Source: Nocardiopsis listeri NBRC 13360 (GTDB lineage: Bacteria > Actinomycetota > Actinomycetes > Streptosporangiales > Streptosporangiaceae). Taken from it: DNA of 36,094 nucleotides. This document shows positions 8,683-16,530 of the stretch, piece by piece; the stretch's first letter is position 1, and each line of letters starts with the position of its first letter. Where the stretch lies: positions 1-36,094 of the forward strand of contig NZ_BCSH01000010.1 in assembly GCF_001570765.1 (NCBI RefSeq), read 5' to 3'. The notes under the pieces are model-generated. The model was given only the letters and a program-made list of their open reading frames with translations. It was not told where the DNA came from and did no database searches. The translations under genes and the position numbers were made by a program.

Positions 8683-9525
8683 TCAGGAACCGGCGGTCAT
8701 GGCCTTGACCATGGCGGTGAGGCGACCGGCCTGAGCCTTGCGCTCGGCGGCGCACTGCTCTTCCAGGGTGTTGTCCGCGGCCTGCTGCAGGAGCGCCTTG
8801 GTCGCGACGGCGGCGTCGGCGTTGACCGCGAGGAGCCCGGCGATGGCGTCGTCGACGGCACCGTCGAGTTCGTCGACGCCCACGACGAGGGTCGCGAGAC
8901 CGATCTCGCGGGATTCCTCGGCACCGACCTTGCGGGCGGTCAGGCAGATCTCGACGGCGCGGTGGACTCCGACGATGTCCACCAGGGGCTTGGTTCCGGT
9001 GAGGTCCGGCACCAACCCCAGGGCGGGCTCCTTCATGCAGAACCTGGCGTCGTCGGCGAGGATGCGCAGGTCACACGAGAGGGCCAGCTGGAACCCGGCG
9101 CCGATCGCGTGTCCTCGCACGGCGGCGATGGTGACCAAGTCGGGACGGCGCAACCAGCGGAAGCCCTCCTGGAGTTCGGCGATGTAGGCGTCCAGCTCGG
9201 CGTCGTCCGTGGTCCCCTCGGCCAGCCCGTCGATGATCGAACGCTCCCCGTCCACCCCTTCGGGGGTGAACATGTTGAGGTCGATGCCCGCGGAGAAGAT
9301 GTCGCCCTCCCCGGAGATGACGACGATTCGGACATCCCCGGGGAGCGTCTGGCCGATGTGGGCCATGGTCGTCCAGGTGCGACCGGTCATCGCGTTGCGA
9401 CGCTCGGGGCGGGCGATGGTGATGCGGGCGACCGCGCCCTCCACCGACAGCCGCAGTCCCGCGCGGGTCAGCTCCTCCTCGGTGGGCGCCTGTCGCGCGC
9501 CGGTCTCCTGCTGGGCCTGGGACAT
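8683..9525 (-). CDS. Enoyl-CoA hydratase/isomerase (crotonase) family protein
   Basis: A 280-residue crotonase-fold enzyme acting on an acyl-CoA thioester. Typical elements are ARPERRNAM near the N-terminus, the FSAGIDL segment that shapes the oxyanion hole, and RGHAIGAGFQLALSCDLR, then KEPALGLVPDLTGT. By my alignment from memory to the rat hydratase, the second catalytic Glu is kept (in KEPALG). The first falls on the Gln of GAGFQ, so the chemistry may be isomerase-like or altered rather than ordinary hydration. The ATG has GGAGGAAC directly upstream, and TAGGGT at 9564-9559 on the minus strand is a plausible -10. Neighbours give no pathway, so substrate is unknown. Confidence 0.9.
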   Translation of the reverse strand: MSQAQQETGARQAPTEEELTRAGLRLSVEGAVARITIARPERRNAMTGRTWTTMAHIGQTLPGDVRIVVISGEGDIFSAGIDLNMFTPEGVDGERSIIDGLAEGTTDDAELDAYIAELQEGFRWLRRPDLVTIAAVRGHAIGAGFQLALSCDLRILADDARFCMKEPALGLVPDLTGTKPLVDIVGVHRAVEICLTARKVGAEESREIGLATLVVGVDELDGAVDDAIAGLLAVNADAAVATKALLQQAADNTLEEQCAAERKAQAGRLTAMVKAMTAGS

Positions 9526-9596
9526 GTGTTCCTCCGTCGGGTCGGTGTGACACCCCCGACCCTACTCGCCGGTAACCCCGGCGCCGCCACCGACCG

Positions 9597-9803
9597 TCAC
9601 GCCTTGCGTGTCGCCCCGCCACGCCCGCGCAGCTCCACACCGGCCTCGCCCAACAGACGGTGCACGAAACCGTAGGAACGGCCCGTGGCCGCGGCCAGGC
9701 CACGGATGCTCTCCCCCTCGTCGTAGCGGCGCTTGAGATCGGCGGCCAGCTCCGCGCGACCTGCACCCGAGACCCGGGCGCCCTTCCTCAACTCGTCACT
9801 CAC
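9597..9803 (-). CDS. Small helix-turn-helix DNA-binding protein
   Basis: A 68-residue basic protein. Residues 16-58 read as a helix-turn-helix of the resolvase/Hin type: AELAADLKRRYDEGESIRGL, then AAATGRSYGFVHRLLGEAGV. A short RGRGG tail follows. Related small proteins are conserved across actinomycetes, often as stand-alone genes; their targets are not known to me. Start chosen as the GTG at 9803 with GGGAG six bases upstream; a much longer frame exists upstream but crosses the promoter. A -10-like TACGGT lies at 9837-9832. The gene sits between the crotonase and the ABC-F gene, all on the same strand but with separate promoters. Confidence 0.85.
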   Translation of the reverse strand: MSDELRKGARVSGAGRAELAADLKRRYDEGESIRGLAAATGRSYGFVHRLLGEAGVELRGRGGATRKA

Positions 9804-9831
9804 AGTTCTCTCCCGTTCAAGACACTCCGGC

Positions 9832-9837
9832 ACCGTA
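9832..9837 (-). promoter_or_regulatory. Possible -10 element of the small HTH gene
   Basis: TACGGT on the minus strand fits TANNNT and would start the transcript about 22 bases before the GTG at 9803. The -35 is not clear. Confidence 0.35.
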
Positions 9838-9942
9838 GGGGCCGGAACCACAGCCATGATCAGGCATGGGCGTCCCGGACCGCCACAACCGACGGCGGAC
9901 ACACCGAGTAACCGGGGTTTCGGAGACACACAAACCCGGTCC

Positions 9943-9989
9943 GAAAAAGAGGAGGGGTGAACCTCCCAGCCTTCTGGGCGTCCACCCCT
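9943..9989 (-). terminator. Rho-independent terminator of the ABC-F gene
   Basis: Outer arms AGGGGTG (9953-9959) and CACCCCT (9983-9989) enclose an inner stem CCCAG/CTGGG. On the minus strand the hairpin is followed by CTCTTTTTC, one of the few true T tracts in the window. It lies directly after the stop at 10016. Confidence 0.75.
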
Positions 9990-10015
9990 TCCCCACCGTG
10001 TTCCCACGGGCCGGC

Positions 10016-11614
10016 TCAGGCCAGGGCGATGAGGTCCTCGAAGTCGGCGCTCCACATGTCCTCGACCCCGTCCGGGAGCATGATGACCCGCTCGGGCTGA
10101 AGGGCGGAGACGGCGCCCTCGTCGTGTGTCACCAGGACGATCGCGCCCTTGTAGTTGCGCAGCGCCGAGAGGATCTCCTCACGGCTGGCCGGGTCCAGGT
10201 TGTTCGTGGGCTCGTCGAGCAGCAGCACGTTGGCGCTGGAGACCACCAGCGTGGCCAGGGCCAACCGGGTCTTCTCACCACCGGAGAGCACACCGGCGGG
10301 CTTCTCGACGTCGTCGCCGGTGAACAGGAACGAACCCAGGGTCTTGCGCGCCTCCACCTCGGGCAGCTCCGGGGCGGCGCTCATCATGTTCTCCAGAACG
10401 CTGCGGCCCACGTCCAGGGTCTCGTGTTCCTGGGCGTAGTATCCGAGCTTGAGCCCGTGGCCCGAAACGACTCGACCGGTGTCGGCCTCCTCGACTCCGC
10501 CCAAGAGACGCAGCAGGGTCGTCTTGCCCGCTCCGTTGAGCCCCAGGATGACCACCCGGCTGCCCTTGTCGATGGCCAGGTCCACCCCGGTGAAGATCTC
10601 CAGCGAACCGTAGGACTTGGACAGTCCCTCGGCCATGAGCGGGGTGCGTCCGCAGGGGGCCGGGTCCGGGAAACGCAGTTTGGCGACCTTGTCGGCCTTA
10701 CGGACCCCCTGCACCCCGTCCACGATCTTGTCGGCGCGGTTGAGCATCTGCTGGGCCGCACGGGCCTTGGTGGCCTTGTAGCGGAAACGCTCGGCCTGCT
10801 TGCGCAGGGTGTCGGCCTTCTTCTCCGCGTTGGCCAGCTCGCTGCGGCGTCGACGCTCGTCGTCCTCGCGCTGGATCTGGTACTGCTTCCAGCCCATGTT
10901 GTAGATGTCCATGACGCTGCGGTTGGCGTCCAGGTAGAAGACCTTGTTGACCACGTGCTCGACCAGTTCGACATCGTGACTGATCACGATGAGTCCGCCC
11001 CGGTGGGACTTGAGGAAGTCGCGCAACCAGACGATGGAGTCGGCGTCCAGGTGGTTGGTGGGCTCGTCCAGCAGCAGCGTGTCGGCCCCGCTGAACAGGA
11101 TGCGAGCCAGTTCGATGCGGCGTCGCTGACCACCGGAGAGGGTGTGCAACGGCTGACCGAGGACCTTGTCCGGCAGACCCAGACTGGAGGCGATGGCCGA
11201 GGCCTCGGAGTCCGCGGCGTACCCGCCCAGCACGTGGAGGCGCTCCTCCCACCTCGCGTACTGGCGCACGCCCTTGTTACGGGTCTTCTCGTGGTCGCTG
11301 GCCATCTTCTTCTCGGCCTCGCGCAGCCCGTGCAGCGCCTCGTCGATTCCGCGGGCGGACAGCACACGGTCCTTGGCGATGACGTCCAGGTCTCCGGTAC
11401 GGGGGTCCTGGGGCAGGTAACCGATGGTGCCGGACGAGGTGACCGTCCCACCGGTGGGCAGCCCCTCACCCGCCAGGACCTTGGTCATGGTGGTCTTGCC
11501 CGCACCGTTGCGGCCGACCAGACCGATCCGGTCGCCCGCGGCGACCTGGAAGGTCGTCGGCTCCAGAAGGAGGCGGGCTCCGACGCGCATTTCGAGGTCG
11601 GTGGCGATCAACAT
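10016..11614 (-). CDS. ABC-F family ATPase (ribosome-associated)
   Basis: A 532-residue soluble protein with two ATP-binding cassettes and no membrane domain. Cassette 1 has GRNGAGKT (34-41), LSGGQ (159-163) and LLLDEPTNHLD (180-190). A basic, helical linker of about 70 residues (about 245-315) is the part that enters the ribosomal E site in characterised relatives. Cassette 2 has GLNGAGKT (358-365), LSGGE (443-447) and LLLDEPTNNLD (464-474). ABC-F proteins act on translating ribosomes, either as general translation factors or in resistance to ribosome-targeting antibiotics; the ordinary linker length and lack of a C-terminal extension favour a housekeeping role. The ATG at 11614 has AGGAAG eight bases upstream. 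A -10-like TAGGCT lies at 11744-11739, giving a leader near 118 bases. Confidence 0.93.
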   Translation of the reverse strand: MLIATDLEMRVGARLLLEPTTFQVAAGDRIGLVGRNGAGKTTMTKVLAGEGLPTGGTVTSSGTIGYLPQDPRTGDLDVIAKDRVLSARGIDEALHGLREAEKKMASDHEKTRNKGVRQYARWEERLHVLGGYAADSEASAIASSLGLPDKVLGQPLHTLSGGQRRRIELARILFSGADTLLLDEPTNHLDADSIVWLRDFLKSHRGGLIVISHDVELVEHVVNKVFYLDANRSVMDIYNMGWKQYQIQREDDERRRRSELANAEKKADTLRKQAERFRYKATKARAAQQMLNRADKIVDGVQGVRKADKVAKLRFPDPAPCGRTPLMAEGLSKSYGSLEIFTGVDLAIDKGSRVVILGLNGAGKTTLLRLLGGVEEADTGRVVSGHGLKLGYYAQEHETLDVGRSVLENMMSAAPELPEVEARKTLGSFLFTGDDVEKPAGVLSGGEKTRLALATLVVSSANVLLLDEPTNNLDPASREEILSALRNYKGAIVLVTHDEGAVSALQPERVIMLPDGVEDMWSADFEDLIALA

Positions 11615-11738
11615 GGGTGGAGCTTCCTCAAGGTGGTGTGACGGTCGGTGGCTGCCCTGGACCGCGCGCGGCCGGGCCCTTGTTCGTGGGGCCGGCGGGT
11701 GGGGTCGGATGGGCTGGAGCGCCCCGGCGGACCGACCC

Positions 11739-11744
11739 AGCCTA
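11739..11744 (-). promoter_or_regulatory. Possible -10 element of the ABC-F gene
   Basis: TAGGCT on the minus strand fits TANNNT. The leader between it and the ATG at 11614 is GC-rich and contains GGGCCCGG/CCGCGCGCGG segments that can fold. No leader peptide was recognised. Confidence 0.35.
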
Positions 11745-11819
11745 ACGGCACGGGTGAGGGGGTCGGCGAAGGATTTTTTCCGGGATACCCCAAGCACGGG
11801 GGCGGAGCGCGCACGGGCG

Positions 11820-11851
11820 CGCCCCCGACCCTCACAACGGGTTCGGGGGCG
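11820..11851 (-). terminator. Probable terminator of the second AI-2E family gene
   Basis: Nine perfect pairs, CGCCCCCGA (11820-11828) with TCGGGGGCG (11843-11851), loop of 14, located 43 bases past the stop at 11894. No T tract follows. Confidence 0.55.
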
Positions 11852-11893
11852 TGGCCATTCCCCGCGCCGCGGGAGCGGTCTCACATCAGGTCG

Positions 11894-13261
11894 TCATCCC
11901 TGTTCCCTGTCCTTGTCCGACCTGTCCTTGACGGTCTTGTCCTTGGTCCCTTTGACCGGTTCGGCCGTCTCCTGGCCCTGGGCCACCACCACGACCGCTT
12001 TGTCCTTGTCCGCCCCCACCGGGCCGGACTCCTCTTGCCCACCAGCGTCGTTCTCGGTGCTGACCGGAGGACGGTTGCGCAGCAGCGCCGCCAGGACGGC
12101 GGCGATCGGGGTCGCCAGGAACATGCCGGGGATGTTGCCGAGGATGCCGCCCGCGGTGATCGCGATCAGCACGACCGGCGAGGGCAGCTCCAGGGCCTGT
12201 CCGTAGATCCGGGGGGCGAAGAAGCTGCTCTCGGCCTGTTGGACCACGACGACCGCGATCACGATGATCAGCGCGATGACCGGGCCTTCGGCGACCAAGG
12301 CGACCATGGCCGCCAGTAGACCGGTGAGGAAGGCACCGATGACCGGTAGGAACGCGCCGATGAACGTCAGCACGATCAGCGGGATGGCCAGGTTCACGTC
12401 CAAGAAGATGAACAGGAAGATGCCGATGCCGACGGCGTCGATGACACCGACCATCGCCACGCCCCGAACGTAACGGCCCATCACCCCGTAGGCGACACCA
12501 CTGGCGTGACGCAGGCCGGGGCGGGACTTGGGCGGCAGCAGGGTGACGACCCAGTCCATGAGCTTGTCGCCGGAGTGCACGAAGTACACGGTCATGGCGA
12601 TGATCAGGACCAGGCCGAGCAGGATCTGGACCACGGCCGTGCCGGCGGTCCAGGCACCACTGAGCAACTGATCGGTGTTGTCGGTGATCATCCCCTGGAC
12701 CTGTGCCCAGGCGTTGTTCAGCATCTCGGTGAACAACGCCTGGTCGACGAAGGGGATCTCCACCTTCTGGATCTCGATGAAGGCGCTGCTGACGCTGGCG
12801 ACCAGCCCGTCGAAGCCCTGGATCGCGGGAGAGACGATCATGGTGACCACACCGCTGAGCACGACCAGCGCCGAGAGGACGGACAGCGCGGTGGAGGATC
12901 CCCGGCCCAGTCCCTTGCTCCGCAGCCAGTTGGTCATCGGCATGAGCAGGGCGGTGATGAAGACGGCGAGCACCACCGGCAGGGTGATCACCGACAGGTG
13001 GATGACCGCGTAGACGAACAGTCCGACCACGACGCCGATGAGCAGGATCCGCCAGGCGACGTCACTGACTATTCGCAACAGGTCACCGGCGCCGACGTCG
13101 TCCTGCTCGGCCGCGGCCCGCTTCTCCTGTTCCACCTTGGCCTCGAACTCGGCCCGGGCCTCTTCCTGCGCCTCCAGGTGGGCGAGGCGTTCGGCGCGGG
13201 CTCTGCGGGACACGAGCCACTTGTTCAGGAGCGCCCAAACTCCCGGCCGCTGGGCTTGCAC
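11894..13261 (-). CDS. AI-2E family transporter with coiled-coil N-terminus (PF01594)
   Basis: A 455-residue membrane protein of the same family as the gene at 174 but clearly divergent. Residues 20-56 are a charged, probably coiled-coil cytoplasmic helix rich in Glu, Ala and Arg, unlike the Pro/Gly-rich N-terminus of the other copy. Membrane segments lie near 70-90, 92-110, 124-144, 208-228, 262-286, 290-318, 325-342 and 362-392. The family motif appears in altered form as QQAESSFFAPRIYG (341-354). The C-terminal 55 residues are a charged Lys/Asp-rich tail. Start chosen as the GTG at 13261 with GGAG five bases upstream. It is probably monocistronic. Substrate unknown. Confidence 0.9.
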   Translation of the reverse strand: MQAQRPGVWALLNKWLVSRRARAERLAHLEAQEEARAEFEAKVEQEKRAAAEQDDVGAGDLLRIVSDVAWRILLIGVVVGLFVYAVIHLSVITLPVVLAVFITALLMPMTNWLRSKGLGRGSSTALSVLSALVVLSGVVTMIVSPAIQGFDGLVASVSSAFIEIQKVEIPFVDQALFTEMLNNAWAQVQGMITDNTDQLLSGAWTAGTAVVQILLGLVLIIAMTVYFVHSGDKLMDWVVTLLPPKSRPGLRHASGVAYGVMGRYVRGVAMVGVIDAVGIGIFLFIFLDVNLAIPLIVLTFIGAFLPVIGAFLTGLLAAMVALVAEGPVIALIIVIAVVVVQQAESSFFAPRIYGQALELPSPVVLIAITAGGILGNIPGMFLATPIAAVLAALLRNRPPVSTENDAGGQEESGPVGADKDKAVVVVAQGQETAEPVKGTKDKTVKDRSDKDREQG

Positions 13262-13434
13262 ATGGACTCCATTCTCCGGTGGTCACACCGAGGTCGCTCA
13301 TCGACGGCGACCACCCGTGTGCCGTTTCGTCTTGTTCGGGGGATGGAAGGCGGATGGTGCGTGGGTGTCGCAGTGGGGTTGATGCACGGTACAGGGTCCG
13401 GGTTCTACCGGACCCTGTGAAGGACACAACTCCG

Positions 13435-13842
13435 TCAGAACTGCCAGGGTTCCCGGGTGTGCCCGCTCTCGACGATCTCGTTGCCGAAGGGGGCCAGGGC
13501 CACGGGGATCATCTTGATGGAGGCCCACGCCATGGGGATTCCGATGATGGTCACGGCCAGGCCGGCGGCGGTGACGATGTGGCCGATGGTCAGCCACCAT
13601 CCGGCGACGATCAGCCAGATGACGTTCAGGAGGGTGGAACCCCCGCCGGCGCCTCGACGGCGCACGAGGTCACGGCCGAACGGCCAAATGGCGTACTTGG
13701 CCATGCGGAAGGACGCGACTCCGAACGGGATGGTGACGATGAGGACACAGCAGATGACGCCGGCGAACACGTAGCCGAGCGCCAGCCAGAACCCGGCGAC
13801 GAAGATCCAGATGATGTTGAGAATGAGCCGCAAGAGGGCCAC
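13435..13842 (-). CDS. YccF domain protein (DUF307)
   Basis: A 135-residue membrane protein made of two similar halves. Each half has hydrophobic helices and a repeated pattern, IPFGVASFRMAKYAIWPFGRDLV in shortened form in the first half and IPMAWASIKMIPVALAPFGNEIV in the second. That duplication is the hallmark of the family. Its biochemical role is not established. Start is the GTG at 13842 with AAGGAG ten bases upstream. The gene ends at TGA 13435 and is not overlapped by its neighbours; about 170 bases separate it from the AI-2E gene downstream. Confidence 0.9.
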   Translation of the reverse strand: MALLRLILNIIWIFVAGFWLALGYVFAGVICCVLIVTIPFGVASFRMAKYAIWPFGRDLVRRRGAGGGSTLLNVIWLIVAGWWLTIGHIVTAAGLAVTIIGIPMAWASIKMIPVALAPFGNEIVESGHTREPWQF

Positions 13843-14557
13843 GGTGATTCGTCTCCTTGAGTCTGTCCTGGACGCGGGTGCCGTTCGTCGGGTATTCGAT
13901 CGAACGCATCCTGTTTTCTATCGTCTGGGACGCCCGGACACCATGCCCTGTTCGCTCTTGGATCCCTGGACCTACCCTTAGGGGACTCCGCGGGACACGA
14001 GCGGCACACCGGGCCTCGTCGGGCGCCGGCGAGCACCCGGCCGATCCTCGCGGAGGGTGATGACATACGGTCCCACCCAATCTCGCAGACCTACAGCGAC
14101 CAGAATGTGATGGGCGTATCAGAGGGACCCCCTAGGCAGGGGCGACATAGCGCCATACGATGTCCCTTGTCCTTCGCAAGACGGTCGTACATGTGATCCG
14201 CGACAAACTCGGACAAATGCCCATAGAACTGGTGTCAGGCATCAGGTTTCGGTAACAGTTGAACGAGTAATTTCCCCACCCCCCGTGCACGATCGGGAGT
14301 GGGGATGGCATGATTACGTACCGGCTCGGACGGAGGCTGTCACCGCCTCCGCGGCCGTTCGCGTGAGAGCACCCCTTCATCGACAGACATCGCCTGCTGT
14401 GATGGTGCTTCTCGTGGTTTCAGCCACACCGGGGAACAACACCTGCACCGCACGACGTTTGCGTCGTGCGGGGTGCCTCGCGCCGCGTGACCGACTTGTT
14501 GGTGACTAAAGCTTTTTAAGACAGCTTACTAGTGATTTCAGTAGAGGTGGTTCAAGC
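13843..14557. promoter_or_regulatory. Long non-coding region before the WhiB-like gene
   Basis: A 715-base divergent intergenic region with no credible gene; the short frames in it lack codon bias. It is richer in A and T than its surroundings, mainly at 14090-14290 and 14505-14545. Visible structure includes a CCCCT/AGGGG hairpin at 14129-14142 and a strong hairpin at 14444-14479. An AT-rich stretch containing AAAGCTTT lies just before the gene and could hold the promoter. Such length is usual for whiB-like genes, which are controlled by many inputs. I could not assign operators to named regulators. Confidence 0.5.
14444..14479 (+). promoter_or_regulatory. Strong hairpin in the leader or promoter of the WhiB-like gene
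   Basis: GCACGACG pairs with CGTCGTGC around TTTG, and the outer GCACC/GGTGC arms extend it past a two-base bulge, for about 13 pairs. It ends some 80 bases before the start codon. No T tract follows, so it may be an attenuating structure, or a palindromic binding site rather than RNA. The transcription start is not known. Confidence 0.5.
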
Positions 14558-14857
14558 ATGTCTCAGGTACGTCGGCAGGCCGCGCTGCGCCCCCGCCCGA
14601 GCTGGGGGTGGCAGGATGCCGCCGCGTGCCGGGGCGAGGACCTTGTGCTCTTCTTCGGCCCGGATGGCGAGCGCCAGCCGGAGCGGGAGATTCGTGAGCG
14701 CAAGGCCAAGGAGATCTGTGCGGCCTGCCCGGTTCGGACCGACTGCCTGGACTATGCGATCTCGCGTCCGGAGAAGTACGGCACCTGGGGTGGTCTGAAC
14801 GAGGACGAGCGCGCCTCTGAGCGCCGTCGTCGCATGCGACGCGCCAACGCCGCCTAA
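14558..14857 (+). CDS. WhiB-like [4Fe-4S] transcriptional regulator
   Basis: A 99-residue Wbl protein. The four cluster-binding cysteines are Cys24, Cys54, Cys57 and Cys63 (C-x29-C-x2-C-x5-C). The turn motif reads GTWGG (75-79), a Thr variant of the usual GVWGG, and a basic C-terminal helix (RASERRRRMRRAN) follows, as expected for DNA contact. Wbl proteins bind the sigma factor and adjust promoter choice in response to redox or developmental signals. The FFGPDGER segment resembles WhiD/WhiB3-type proteins, but I cannot assign the subfamily firmly. A GTGG-containing purine patch (AGAGGTGG) lies upstream of the ATG. It is alone on the plus strand and ends at a T-tract terminator. Confidence 0.93.
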   Translation: MSQVRRQAALRPRPSWGWQDAAACRGEDLVLFFGPDGERQPEREIRERKAKEICAACPVRTDCLDYAISRPEKYGTWGGLNEDERASERRRRMRRANAA

Positions 14858-14911
14858 GTTCGCGTTTCATTCCCCACGCGGAACTCTTTCCGGAAGGCCC
14901 CGGCCCCAATG

Positions 14912-14955
14912 ACCCGCGGCGCCCCGACGTTCACGTCGAGGGCGCCGCGGGTTTT
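14912..14955 (+). terminator. Rho-independent terminator of the WhiB-like gene
   Basis: ACCCGCGGCGCCC pairs with GGGCGCCGCGGGT, and CGACG with CGTCG past a one-base bulge, loop TTCA, followed by TTTT. It lies 55 bases after the stop codon and before the converging gene at 15050. Confidence 0.85.
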
Positions 14956-15049
14956 CCACTGTCCGGGTCACGGAACGGACTCGAACCTCTTACTCGGAAG
15001 GAATCTTCGAGCGAGCCGCCGTGGCCTTCACGGCCCGGCCGGCCCCGCC

Positions 15050-16357
15050 CTACTCGGCGCGGCGGAACAGGTGCCGGTCGAACCAGTCCAAGGTGCGCAC
15101 CGCGACCTCCCGCCACTGCCGCGTCCCGCCCAGAAGGCGATCGGTCCCCGAGACCACGCCCAGCTCCGAGGGGCCTCCCAGGTGGGCCCTCGTCCACTCC
15201 CCCAGCTCGCGCACGAACGAGTCCTCGCTCTCCAAGAGCAAGAGTGTGGGCGCGCGCACCCTTCCCAACGCCGATTCGGCCAGGTCCACAAGGCCACCGT
15301 GCGCCACGACCGACGCCACGTCCTGCGGCAGCTCCGCTGCGGCCACCAGTGCCGCGGGCGCCGCGTATCCCCAACCCATGACGCCCAAGGGTTCGCTGGC
15401 CGCGTCGGTGGCCCGGCGCAACCAGGTGACCGCCGCGCCCAACCTCTCGCCCAGGACCTCGGTGTCCCCCTCGTCGTCACCGTCGTCACCGTTGTCACCG
15501 GCCATCAGATCCAACAGCAAGGTGGCGTATCCGGCCCGCTGCAACGAGGCCGCGATCGCCCGTCTTTCAGGGTCCCCGCGTCCACGGCCGAAGGCCATCA
15601 CCACCACACCGCGTAGGGCCGTGGGCATGGTGAGGTCACCGTCGAGGTAGACCTGCCCGGCCCTGATTCGCACCGCGCGGGCCTCCTCGGGCCGAGGGCG
15701 CGAACGTTGCAGTTCGGTCAGGATCGTGGTGACGTGGTCGTCCGAGAGCTGGTCGAAGTCCCGGTACCACTCCCCCACCGCTCGGAAGTTGTCCGGTGCG
15801 CCGATCACCACCACCGCGTCGGCCTCTCCCTTGAGGGTCTCCAGCGCCTCGGGCGAGGCCACCGGCACCGCCAGGACCAGGCTGGAGGGGCCCGCCTGGC
15901 GCACCATCCTCAGCGCGGCACGGGCGGTGCCGCCGGTGGCCACTCCATCGTCGACCACCACGCAGTCACGGCCGGCGATCCGGGGTAGGGAACGCTCACC
16001 CCGGTAGATGCGTCGCCGGCGGTCGAGCTCCTCGCGTTCGGAGATGACGGTGTCGGAGAGTGCCTGGCGAGGAACGCGCATCCGTGCCAGGGCGAGGTCG
16101 TCGTAGAGGACGTGACCGTCCTCGGTGATGGCGCCGACCCCGGTCTCGGGCCGACCGGGTAGGCCGATCTTACGCACCATGAGGACATCGAAGTCCGCGC
16201 CGAGACCGCGCGCGAGTTCGGCTCCCACCGGCACGCCACCGCGCGGCAGGGCCAGCACGATCGGGTCGTCGACCGCATGGGGACGCACGCGATCGGTGAG
16301 ACGTCGGCCCGCCTCGATCCGGTCGGTGAAGGGCAGGGATACGGGTACCGGGTTCAT
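15050..16357 (-). CDS. Phosphoribosyltransferase fused to a degenerate alpha/beta hydrolase domain
   Basis: A 435-residue two-domain protein. Residues 10-215 are a type I phosphoribosyltransferase fold with the PRPP loop CVVVDDGVATGGTARAA starting at 132; substrate base unknown. Residues about 235-430 resemble the dienelactone hydrolase domain often found fused or next to such proteins. The nucleophile elbow, normally G-x-S/C-x-G, here reads GWGYA (328-332) with Gly330 in the nucleophile position. The segment where the catalytic His is expected reads SGTDRLL, with Asp406. Asp379 may be the kept acid. The hydrolase half therefore looks inactive. An acidic GDNGDDGDDEGD loop (287-298) is inserted. 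Start chosen as ATG 16357, where the fold begins; the ribosome site is weak, and an in-frame start at 16492 is possible. Confidence 0.85.
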   Translation of the reverse strand: MNPVPVSLPFTDRIEAGRRLTDRVRPHAVDDPIVLALPRGGVPVGAELARGLGADFDVLMVRKIGLPGRPETGVGAITEDGHVLYDDLALARMRVPRQALSDTVISEREELDRRRRIYRGERSLPRIAGRDCVVVDDGVATGGTARAALRMVRQAGPSSLVLAVPVASPEALETLKGEADAVVVIGAPDNFRAVGEWYRDFDQLSDDHVTTILTELQRSRPRPEEARAVRIRAGQVYLDGDLTMPTALRGVVVMAFGRGRGDPERRAIAASLQRAGYATLLLDLMAGDNGDDGDDEGDTEVLGERLGAAVTWLRRATDAASEPLGVMGWGYAAPAALVAAAELPQDVASVVAHGGLVDLAESALGRVRAPTLLLLESEDSFVRELGEWTRAHLGGPSELGVVSGTDRLLGGTRQWREVAVRTLDWFDRHLFRRAE

Positions 16358-16489
16358 GTCGTCGCCTGTGCCGGGACCATGGGACCCGACACCCCTCCTT
16401 CCGGCTGTCCGTGGATCACACCGCTCGCAAAGTGCTACCGGCATACCCCGCCGTACACGGATTACAACCCCGAGTCCGGGCAAAACCCG

Positions 16490-16508
16490 CACCCTTCACC
16501 GGAAGGTG
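16490..16508 (-). terminator. Possible terminator of the GNAT gene
   Basis: On the minus strand CACCTTC and GAAGGGTG form a stem with one bulged base around CGGT, and GGGTTTTG follows shortly. It lies about 20 bases past the stop at 16531. Confidence 0.45.
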
Positions 16509-16530
16509 AGAAACCGCCGATCGCCCGGTG

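Noticed and set aside
9866..11641. 591-residue plus-strand frame opposite the ABC-F gene
   Set aside because: It is the antisense of a gene with all ABC-F motifs; the frame is rich in Gly/Val/Gln/His without domain features.
14960..15010. tRNA-like sequence (GGTTCGAGTCC on the minus strand)
   Set aside because: The flanking bases do not form a proper T stem, and no D arm, anticodon arm or acceptor stem can be built.
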